A DNA stretch of 64,000 nt from Amycolatopsis sp. CA-128772 (GTDB lineage: Bacteria; Actinomycetota; Actinomycetes; Mycobacteriales; Pseudonocardiaceae), in the NCBI RefSeq assembly GCF_002904295.1, contig NZ_PPHG01000017.1:1-64000 (forward strand). Reading direction: 5' to 3'. Both the position numbers and the translations under genes were made by a program. This document shows, piece after piece, positions 34,615 through 62,400 of this stretch. Position 1 is the first letter of the stretch. Every line of letters begins with the position of its first letter. The notes below the pieces were generated by a model that saw only the letters and a program-made list of their open reading frames with translations, made no database searches and was not told where the DNA came from.

Positions 34615-35406
34615 TCAGGGGAGCAGGCCGCGGACGGCCTGCGCGACCTCCGGCTGGCTGAGCAGGCCGGAGTGGTCGATGTCGAAGCGGATCTCGCGCG
34701 CACCGATCTCGAGCGCGCCGGGCAGTTCGGCGGAGCGGATCACGTCGACGCCGTCGAGGTCGCCGGTGACGGTGAGCTGGGAGGCGGCCACCAGGTAGGT
34801 CAGGTAGCTGCTGAACCACGCGACCAGCTCGTCGGCGCGGTCGGCGTCCAGCTCGACCCGCTCGAACGCCGTGGTGCCGACCTCGCGGTAGAGGCGCACG
34901 AACTCCTTCGTCAGCGTCCCGAGGTCGTCGTGGGTGCGCTGGGCGGCCTCGCCGGCGGCGTGCGCGGCCTGCACCTCGTCCTCGGTGAGCACGGCCGCGA
35001 GGGCGTCCACCACGCGGAAGAAGCCGTAGTGCAGCACGGTGAAGCCGGTCGCGGCGGTCGGGTCGAACAGCACCACCCGCGGCTTCGCCTGCCAAATCGC
35101 GATGCGCTCGGCGATGGCCAGGGCGAACACGCTGGACGCGCAGTAGCCGAACACCGCCTTGACCTCGGTGCCGCTCGCGCGCAGCTCGGTGGTCCACCGG
35201 TCGAGGTAGTCGTCGCCGGTCATCCCGGTCTCGTCGCCGACGGCGGGCGGCAGGCTCTCCCAGATGCCGTACGGCGTCTCGAGGTGCTTCGCGAGCTCGG
35301 CGAACCCCGCCTCCGGCCGTCCGGTGACCGTGAAATCAACCGTGATGATTACTTCCTTGTCGTCCGCATTCTCGTCGATCGGGTGCCATGAATAGAGTTC
35401 GGCCAC
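34615..35406 (-). CDS. Cys-nucleophile TE-fold protein, probable tetramate Dieckmann cyclase (NcmC/SlgL family)
   Basis: A 263-residue alpha/beta-hydrolase-fold protein. Where thioesterases have GxSxG, this has FGYCASS with Cys89 as the likely nucleophile. Asp115 (VVLFDPTAA) and His245 (DIDHSGLL) are the other triad candidates, at the spacing seen in the Cys-Asp-His Dieckmann cyclases NcmC, SlgL and KirHI, which release PCP-bound beta-ketoacyl-aminoacyl chains as tetramic acids or pyridones. It starts with GTG at 35406 and is first in the operon with the split NRPS and methyltransferase, which fits exactly. A plain type II thioesterase is the alternative. The role is inferred from motif spacing and context; no alignment could be run. 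Confidence 0.78.
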   Translation of the reverse strand: MAELYSWHPIDENADDKEVIITVDFTVTGRPEAGFAELAKHLETPYGIWESLPPAVGDETGMTGDDYLDRWTTELRASGTEVKAVFGYCASSVFALAIAERIAIWQAKPRVVLFDPTAATGFTVLHYGFFRVVDALAAVLTEDEVQAAHAAGEAAQRTHDDLGTLTKEFVRLYREVGTTAFERVELDADRADELVAWFSSYLTYLVAASQLTVTGDLDGVDVIRSAELPGALEIGAREIRFDIDHSGLLSQPEVAQAVRGLLP

Positions 35407-35479
35407 GATTGTCCGCCCTTGTTTTTAGCAGAACAAAGATTTCCGCACGGTGAAAGTAGCAGCGGCCGACCAGGCCGGT

Positions 35480-35540
35480 AACCCCTAACGCGCCCCTAAG
35501 CAACGCCAGGTCGAGCCGTGGTTCCGGGGGGTTAGGGGTT
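35480..35540. promoter_or_regulatory. CCCCTAA boxes in the divergent promoter region
   Basis: In the 200-bp gap between divergent starts at 35406 and 35607, AACCCCTAAC (35480-35489) has its exact reverse complement GTTAGGGGTT at 35531-35540. A direct CCCCTAA repeat lies at 35482-35488 and 35493-35499, an 11-base period (one helical turn) as in SARP/OmpR-type heptamer sites. This probably co-regulates the tetramate operon and the flavin oxidase/PKS operon. Confidence 0.6.
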
Positions 35541-35606
35541 GGAGTGCGCGGGATCGCGGCCGTAGTGTTCGACGACGATGAACAAACCGGTGAATGAGGG
35601 CGATCG

Positions 35607-37097
35607 ATGGGTGCGGTAACAGTTCTGCCGGACGACGCCCGGTACGCCGATCTCGTGCGCGGGGTGAATCAGCGCTGGGTCGGCAAGCCCGATTACGTCT
35701 GCGTGGCGACCTCCACGGAAGAGGTCGTGGCCGCGGTCGGCACCGCCGTCCGCGAGGGCAGGCGGATCGCCGTCCGCAGCGGCGGCCACTGCGTCGAGGC
35801 GATGGTCGGCGCACCGGACGTCCAGGTGGTCATCGACCTGTCCGAACTGAACGGAATCGGCTTCGACACCGAACGCGACGCCTTCTTCGTCGAGCCGGGC
35901 GCGACCGTGGGCCAGGCCTACCGGACGCTCTACAAGCGCTGGGGCGTCACCATCCCGGCCGGGTCCTGCCCGAGCGTCGGCCTGGGCGGGCACATCGCGG
36001 GCGGCGGGTACGGCCCGCTGTCGCGGAAGTTCGGCTACGTCTCCGACCACCTGTACGCGGTCGAGGTCGTCGTGGTGGACGCCGACGGCACCGCGCACGC
36101 GGTGGTCGCCACCCGTGACGAGGGTGACGAGAACCACGACCTCTGGTGGGCGCACACCGGCGGGGGCGGCGGCAACTTCGGCGTCGTGACGCGCTACTGG
36201 CTGCGGATCCCCGGCGTGACCGGCGGCCCCGAGGCCCTCCTGCCGGCCCCGCCCGCCCGGCTGCTGGTGCAGCAGGACGTCTGGGTCTGGGACACCCTCG
36301 ACGAAGCCGCGTTCACGCGCCTGCTGCGCAACCACGGCGAGTGGTACGAGCGCCACAGCGACCCCGGTTCCCCGTACGAGGACCTCTACAGCGGCCTGTG
36401 GTGCGGGACGCGCGCGTCCCAGTTCGTCGCCATGTCGACCCAAATCGACAGCGCCGCCCCTAACGCGGCCGGCCTGCTCGACGAGCACGTCGCCGCGATC
36501 CGCCGTGACCTCGGCGTCGAACCGGCGTTGAGCAGCCGCCAAGAGCTGCCGTGGCTGCACGCGACGTCGTGGGGCGGCATCGCCGACAGCGGCGACCACA
36601 CGCTGAGCTTCAAGATCAAGGCCGCGGACCTGCGGAAGCGCTGCACCGACGAGCAGGCCGCGAAACTCTACGCGCACCTGCTGCGCGAGGACTACGGCAA
36701 CCACCGCGCCGGCGTGATGTTCGTCGGCTGCGGCGGGCGGATGAACGCGCTTTCGCCGACGGACACCGCGATCGCGCAGCGCGACTCGATCCTCAAGCTC
36801 GTCTACTCCACGCACTGGGACGCCTCCGAGCAGCCCGAGCCGCACCTGGCGTGGCTGCGCGAGTTCTACGCCGACGTCTACGCCGGGACCGGCGGCGTGC
36901 CGGTGCCGGACGAGCGCACCAACGGCTCCTACGTCAACAACCCGGACTTCGACGTCCGGGACGAGCGGTGGAACTCCTCCGGGCTGGCCTGGCACGAGCT
37001 CTACCACCAGCACAACTACCCCCGGCTGCAGCGGGTCAAGGCGCGGTGGGACCCGGGTGACGTGTTCCGGAACCCGTTCTCCGTGCGCCTGCCCTGA
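35607..37097 (+). CDS. FAD-linked oxidase of the berberine-bridge (BBE) type
   Basis: A 496-residue flavoprotein. Both residues for bicovalent FAD attachment are present: His61 in RSGGHC and Cys121 in AGSCPSVGLGG, 60 residues apart as in AknOx-like enzymes. The FAD_binding_4 domain is followed by a substrate domain and the BBE C-terminal motif YHQHNYPRLQRVKARWDPGDVFRNPF. It oxidises an alcohol or amine, or forms a ring, with O2; TrdL in tirandamycin synthesis is a related tailoring enzyme. No signal peptide is evident. It is the first plus-strand gene from the divergent promoter, 24 bases ahead of the PKS loading gene, so it is very likely a tailoring enzyme of this pathway. Confidence 0.9.
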   Translation: MGAVTVLPDDARYADLVRGVNQRWVGKPDYVCVATSTEEVVAAVGTAVREGRRIAVRSGGHCVEAMVGAPDVQVVIDLSELNGIGFDTERDAFFVEPGATVGQAYRTLYKRWGVTIPAGSCPSVGLGGHIAGGGYGPLSRKFGYVSDHLYAVEVVVVDADGTAHAVVATRDEGDENHDLWWAHTGGGGGNFGVVTRYWLRIPGVTGGPEALLPAPPARLLVQQDVWVWDTLDEAAFTRLLRNHGEWYERHSDPGSPYEDLYSGLWCGTRASQFVAMSTQIDSAAPNAAGLLDEHVAAIRRDLGVEPALSSRQELPWLHATSWGGIADSGDHTLSFKIKAADLRKRCTDEQAAKLYAHLLREDYGNHRAGVMFVGCGGRMNALSPTDTAIAQRDSILKLVYSTHWDASEQPEPHLAWLREFYADVYAGTGGVPVPDERTNGSYVNNPDFDVRDERWNSSGLAWHELYHQHNYPRLQRVKARWDPGDVFRNPFSVRLP

Positions 37098-37121
37098 GCG
37101 CCCGACCCCGGAGGTACTCCC

Positions 37122-39878
37122 GTGGCCACCCCGACCCTGACGACCGAGCCCGAGCACACCGGCCGGGGTCACGACGTCGTGCCCCTGATCGTCTCCGCCG
37201 ACAGCAAGGCGGGCCTGCGGTCGAAGGCGCACCGGCTCGCGCGGTACCTCGCCGACCACCCGGACACGCCGTTCGGGTCGTTCGCGCGCTCGGTCGCCGC
37301 CGAGGACACCGGCCGCGCGCACCGGGCCGTGCTGCTGGCCGGCGACCGCGCCGACGGCCTGCGCGGGCTGGAGACCCTCGCCGCCGGGCAGACCCCGCCG
37401 GACGTCGTGCGCGGCAGCGCCCGGCGCGCCGAGCGGGTCGTGTTCGTCTTCCCCGGGCAGGGTTCGCAGTGGCGGGGGATGGCCCTGGACCTGCTCGGCT
37501 GGTCACCGGTGTTCGCCGCGGAACTCGCCCGCTGCGACACCGCGCTCGCGCGGTTCGCCGACTGGTCCGTTGTGGACGTCCTTCGTGGACACCCCGGCGC
37601 GCCGACCCTGGAGGACGGCGCCGACGTCGTGCAGCCGGTGCTGTTCGCGGTGATGGTGGCGCTGGCCGCGCTGTGGCGCGCGCACGGCGTCGAGCCCGCC
37701 GCCGTCGTCGGTCACAGCCTCGGCGAAGTCGCGGCCGCCTGCGTGACCGGTGCCCTGTCCCGCGAGGACGGCATGCGCGTGGCCGCGTTGTGGAGCCGCG
37801 CGCAGGCGACGCTGTCCGGGCGGGGCGACATGATTTCGGTGCCGCTGCCGGTGGCCGAGGTGCGGTCGCGGCTGACCGGCCGCGACGGGCTGGACATCGG
37901 CGCGGTCAACGCGCCGTCGTGGGTGATCGTCTCCGGGGATTCCCCGGCGGTGGCGGAACTCCTGGCCGACCTGACCGCCGGCGGCGTGCGGGCGCGGCGC
38001 ATCCCGGTCGGGCTGGCCGCGCACTCGCGGCACATCGAAGACATCCGCGAGCGGCTGCTGGCCGACCTCGCGCCGCTGACGCCGGTGTCCACTGTGGTCC
38101 CGTTCCATTCGACGGTGACCGAAGGGCTGCTGGACACGGCCGCACTCGACGCCCGCTACTGGTTCCGCAACCTGCGCAACCCGGTCCGCTTCGACGAGGC
38201 CACCCGCGGCCTGGTCGAGCAGGGCCACGGCGTCTTCGCCGAAATCAGCCCGCACCCGGTGCTCACGGTCGCGGTGCAGGACACGATCGACGCCCTCGAC
38301 GGCCGGGCCGTGGTGCTCGGCAGCATCCGCCGCCGCGAGGACGGTCCCCGCTCGTTCCTCGGCTCGCTCGCCGCGGCCTACGTCTCGGGCGCCAGTGTGG
38401 ACTGGACCGCGGCCTTCCCCGGGGTGGCCGAACCGGTGTCCCTGCCGGAGTCCGGCGCGGACGCCACGGTCGCCGCCGCCGGGCTGCTGGCCGCCGGGCA
38501 CCCCCTGCTGGGCGCGGCCGTCGAGCTCGCCGAGGACGGCGGCTGGCTGTTCACCGGCCGCCTCTCGGCCGCGCAGCACCCGTGGCTGGCCGGGCACACC
38601 GTGCTCGGCCGGACCGTGCTGCCCTCCGCCGTGCTCGTCGAGCTCATCGGGCACGCGGCCGGCGAACTGGGCTGCGCCCGGATCGAGGAGCTCACCCAGC
38701 ACCTGCCGGTCGTCTTCGCCGAGGACGCGCTGTGCCTGCAGGTGCGGATCGGCCCGGTCGACGACGCCGGGGCACGCCGGATCGGCGTGTTCGCCCGGCC
38801 GGACTCCGTCGGCGCCGCCCAGGGCGGGCCGTGGACCCGGCACGCGACCGGGACCATGGCGGAGACCGCGGGTTCGGCGGCCGGGCCGGAGCCCCTGGAG
38901 TGGCCGCCGCCGGGTGCCGCCGTCGAGGACACCGGGACCGCCCGGGACCGCCTGCGGGCGCACGGCATCGAGCTGGGTCCCGAGTTCGGCGGCCTGACCG
39001 GCGCCTGGTCGCTCGACGGCGAGCTGTTCGCCGAGGTGGTGCTGCCGGCGTCGGCCGGCAGCGGCGCGGGGTACGGCCTCCACCCGGCGTTGCTGGACGC
39101 CGCCCTGCAGGCGGTCGCGCTGTTCCCCGCCGCGGCGGAGTCCGGCGGCTGGCTCGCGTCCTCGTGGAGCGGCTTGGCCCTGCACACCCCCGGCGCCCCG
39201 GCGTTGCGGGTCCGGCTGCGCGCCACCGGCCCGGAGTCGGTGTCGGTTTCGGCCACCGACCTCGTCGGCCGGCCGGTGTTCTCCGCCGAGCACGTCGTGC
39301 TGGGCGCGCTGCCCGCGGCGTACGTCCGGGCGCCGCACGCCGAGCCGGAGACCCGTCCCGGCCCCGGCGGCGGCTGGGCCGCGCGGCTGGGCGAACTGCC
39401 CGCGCCCGCCCGCGCCGAACTGGTCCTGGACCTGGTCCGCGAGCACACCGCCGAGGTGCTCGGCCGGGACACCGCGGCCGGGATCGGCGGCGACGACGCG
39501 TTCACCGACCTGGGCTTCGAGTCGCTGACCGCGGTGGAACTGCGCAACCGGCTCACCGAGGCGACCGGGCTCAAGCTGCGCACCACCCTGGCCTTCGACT
39601 ACCCGACCCCGGCCGCGCTGGCCGGGCACCTGCTGGCGGCGCTGGCCCCGGCGGAGTCCGGCGTGCTGGCCGACCTCGACCGGCTGGAGGCGGCGCTGTT
39701 CGGCGAGCCGGGTGGGTCGCCGCTGCACGGCCGGGTCAAGGTCCGGCTGCGCGACCTGCTGTTCCGGCTGGACGGCGCGGTGGACGTCCGTGACCCCGAG
39801 GCCGGGGACGCCCCGCTCGACGCCGCGTCGGACGACGAAATCTTCGCACTGCTCGATCGGGAGCTCGACCTGTCCTGA
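37122..39878 (+). CDS. KS-less type I PKS loading protein (AT-DH-ACP)
   Basis: A 918-residue PKS protein. It begins at the KS-to-AT linker (PLIVSADSKAGLRSKAHRLARYL) with no KS before it. The AT (about 105-420) has GHSLGE with Ser199; where extender ATs read YASH or HAFH, this reads LAAH, pointing to an atypical acyl-CoA. A DH (about 462-740) follows, with His492 in HTVLGRTVLP and Asp659 in [10 protein letters not shown], both intact. Then comes ACP (Ser801, motif GFESL) and a C-terminal docking tail. Polyene loading proteins such as NysA/AmphA are KSQ-AT-DH-ACP, so this looks like that design with the KSQ lost. GTG start with GGAGG seven bases upstream. It primes the four-module PKS that follows. 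Confidence 0.9.
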   Translation: MATPTLTTEPEHTGRGHDVVPLIVSADSKAGLRSKAHRLARYLADHPDTPFGSFARSVAAEDTGRAHRAVLLAGDRADGLRGLETLAAGQTPPDVVRGSARRAERVVFVFPGQGSQWRGMALDLLGWSPVFAAELARCDTALARFADWSVVDVLRGHPGAPTLEDGADVVQPVLFAVMVALAALWRAHGVEPAAVVGHSLGEVAAACVTGALSREDGMRVAALWSRAQATLSGRGDMISVPLPVAEVRSRLTGRDGLDIGAVNAPSWVIVSGDSPAVAELLADLTAGGVRARRIPVGLAAHSRHIEDIRERLLADLAPLTPVSTVVPFHSTVTEGLLDTAALDARYWFRNLRNPVRFDEATRGLVEQGHGVFAEISPHPVLTVAVQDTIDALDGRAVVLGSIRRREDGPRSFLGSLAAAYVSGASVDWTAAFPGVAEPVSLPESGADATVAAAGLLAAGHPLLGAAVELAEDGGWLFTGRLSAAQHPWLAGHTVLGRTVLPSAVLVELIGHAAGELGCARIEELTQHLPVVFAEDALCLQVRIGPVDDAGARRIGVFARPDSVGAAQGGPWTRHATGTMAETAGSAAGPEPLEWPPPGAAVEDTGTARDRLRAHGIELGPEFGGLTGAWSLDGELFAEVVLPASAGSGAGYGLHPALLDAALQAVALFPAAAESGGWLASSWSGLALHTPGAPALRVRLRATGPESVSVSATDLVGRPVFSAEHVVLGALPAAYVRAPHAEPETRPGPGGGWAARLGELPAPARAELVLDLVREHTAEVLGRDTAAGIGGDDAFTDLGFESLTAVELRNRLTEATGLKLRTTLAFDYPTPAALAGHLLAALAPAESGVLADLDRLEAALFGEPGGSPLHGRVKVRLRDLLFRLDGAVDVRDPEAGDAPLDAASDDEIFALLDRELDLS

Positions 39879-39915
39879 GACACCTCAGGCGGACAACGCA
39901 CGGAGTTGACGGCAC

Positions 39916-59475
<19,560 letters not shown>

Positions 59476-59495
59476 CCCACTCCTGGAGCTGAACC

Positions 59496-62400
59496 ATGGC
59501 CACGCCCGAGAAGGTGCTCGACGCGCTGCGCGCCTCCGTCAAGGAGGCCGAGCGGCTGCGGCGGCAGAACCGGCAGCTCGTCGAGGCCGCGACCGAGCCC
59601 ATCGCCATCGTCGCGATGGCCTGCCGGTTCCCCGGCGGCGTGCGCTCGCCGGAAGGGCTGTGGGACCTGGTGGCCCGCGGCGGGGACGCCGTCTCGGCGT
59701 TCCCGGCCAACCGCGGGTGGGACACGGCGTCGCTGTTCGGCGGCGACGGCCGCCCGGGCACGACGTACGCGCGGGAAGGCGCTTTCCTCCACGACGCGGA
59801 CCTCTTCGACGCGGGGTTCTTCGGCATCTCGCCGCGGGAGGCCCTCGCCATGGACCCCCAGCAGCGGCTGCTGCTGGAGACGTCGTGGGAGGCGTTCGAG
59901 CGCGCCGGCATCGACCCGGCGTCGCTGCGTGGCAGCCGGACCGGCGTGTTCGCCGGCTCCAACGGCCAGGACTACGCCACCCTGCTGCGGTCCTCGGCCG
60001 AAGACGTCGAGGGTTACCTCGGCACCGGCAACGCGGCGAGCGTCGTGGCCGGCCGGCTGGCGTACCTGTTCGGGTTCGAGGGTCCGGCGCTGACCGTCGA
60101 CACGGCGTGTTCGTCGTCGCTGGTCGCCCTGCACCTCGCCGCGCAGGCGCTGCGGCAGGGCGAATGCGACCTCGCGCTGGCCGGCGGGGTCACGGTGATG
60201 GCCACGCCGGGGACGTTCGTGGAGTTCAGCCGCCAGCGCGGGCTCGCCCCGGACGGCCGGGTCAAGGCGTTCGCCGAGGCGGCCGACGGCACCGGCTGGG
60301 GCGAGGGCGTCGGCGTCCTGCTGGTCGAGCGGCTGTCGGACGCGCAGCGCCACGGTCACGAAGTCCTGGCGGTGGTCCGCGGCTCGGCGGTCAACTCCGA
60401 TGGCGCCTCCAACGGCCTGACCGCACCCAACGGCCCGGCCCAGCAGCGGGTGATCCGGGCCGCACTGGACAACGCGCGACTGTCCACTTCGGACGTTGAC
60501 GTCGTCGAAGCCCACGGGACCGGCACGACTCTGGGCGACCCGATCGAGGCTCAGGCGCTGCTGGCCACCTACGGCCAAGAGCGGGAAACGCCGCTGTGGC
60601 TAGGTTCGGTGAAGTCCAACATCGGGCACACCCAGGCGGCAGCCGGGGTCGCGGGTGTGATCAAGATGGTGCTGGCGATGCGGCACGGCGTCCTGCCGCG
60701 CACGCTGCACGTCGACGCGCCTTCGTCCCATGTGGACTGGTCCGCCGGATCGGTCGAGCTGCTGACCGAGTCGCGCGAGTGGACGGCCGACCGCCCGTTG
60801 CGGGCCGCGGTGTCGTCGTTCGGCGTCAGCGGCACCAACGCGCACACGATCCTCGAAGCCGTCCCGCCCGCCGAACCGGTGCCCGCCGAGGCGCCGGTGG
60901 GCACGCTGACGCCTTGGGTGCTGTCGGCGAAGTCGCCGGAAGCGTTGCAGGCGCAGCTCTCCCGGCTCGCCGAGGTGGCGGCCGATCGCGCGGACATCGC
61001 GCGGACGCTGACCACCCGGACCGCGTTCGAACACCGCGCGGTCGTCCTGGACGCGAACGTGGTCAAGGGCGAGGTCCAGGAGGACGCCCGGCTGGCGGTG
61101 CTGTTCACCGGGCAGGGCGCTCAGCGCGTCGGCATGGGCCGTGAACTGTACGAACAGTTCCCCGTCTACGCCACGGCGTTCGACGAAGTGTGTGCGCAGT
61201 TCGCGGTTCCGGTGCGGGACGCGGTGTTCGGCGAAGTGTCCGGTTTGGACGAGACCGGCCTGACCCAGCCCGCGTTGTTCGCGGTCGAGGTGGCGCTGTT
61301 CCGCCTCGCCGAGTCCTTCGGCATCCGCCCCGACTTCGTAGCCGGGCATTCGATCGGGGAGATCTCGGCGGCGCACGTGGCCGGGGTGTTGTCCCTTGAG
61401 GACGCTTGCCGGCTGGTGTCGGCGCGGGCGTCGTTGATGCAGGCGCTGCCGCTCGGCGGAGCGATGGTCTCGATCGCCGCGCCCGAGACCGACATTCCCG
61501 TGCACGACCGGGTGTCGATCGCGGCGGTGAACGGGCCGGAGTCGGTGGTGATTTCCGGTGACGAGGCCGCGGTACTGGAAATCGCGGCGAAGTTCCCGAA
61601 GACCAAACGGCTGGCCGTGAGCCACGCGTTCCACTCGCCGCTGATGGACCCCATGCTCGAGGAGTTCCGCAAGGTCGCGGAGCAGCTCGAGTACCACCCG
61701 GCGCAGATTCCCGTGCTCTCTAATGTGAGCGGTGCTCTGGCCGAGCCGTTCACCGCCGGTTACTGGGTCCGCCACGTGCGCGAGACGGTCCGGTTCGCCG
61801 ACGGCATCGCCACGCTCGAAACCGAAGGGGTCCGCACCTTCCTGGAGCTCGGCCCCGACGGCGTCCTCAGCGCGCTGGTCGGCGGCGCCGCGATCCCCGC
61901 GCTGCGGCGCGACCGGCCGGAGGAGCGGACCCTGCTGACCGCGCTCGCCGGGGTGTGGACCCGCGGCGGGACCGTCGACTGGACCGCGTACCTGCCCGCC
62001 GGTCCGCGCGCCGACCTGCCCACCTACCCCTTCCAGCGCGAACGCTTCTGGCCGGCGCCGGGCGACGACGGCGTGCTCGACGTGGCCGCCCTCGCCACCG
62101 AGCTCGGCCTGCCCGAAGACACCCTGCGCCCCGCCCTCACGGCCGTCCGGCAACGTCGTGCCGAGGCTTCGGCCCCGTGGCGGTACCGGGTCACCTGGAC
62201 GCCCCTGGCACCCGCCGATGGTCCGGCACCGGCCGGGAACTGCCTCGTCGTCGACCCGTCCCCGCAGCTCGACGCCGCCCTGGCCGGGTGGAACGGCCGC
62301 GTGGTGCGGCTCGCGGGTCCGGTCACCGCCGACGACCTCCGCAGAGCCGACCCGGCCGTCGTGCTCAGTGCCGCCAGTCCGGAACGGACCGTCGCTCTCG

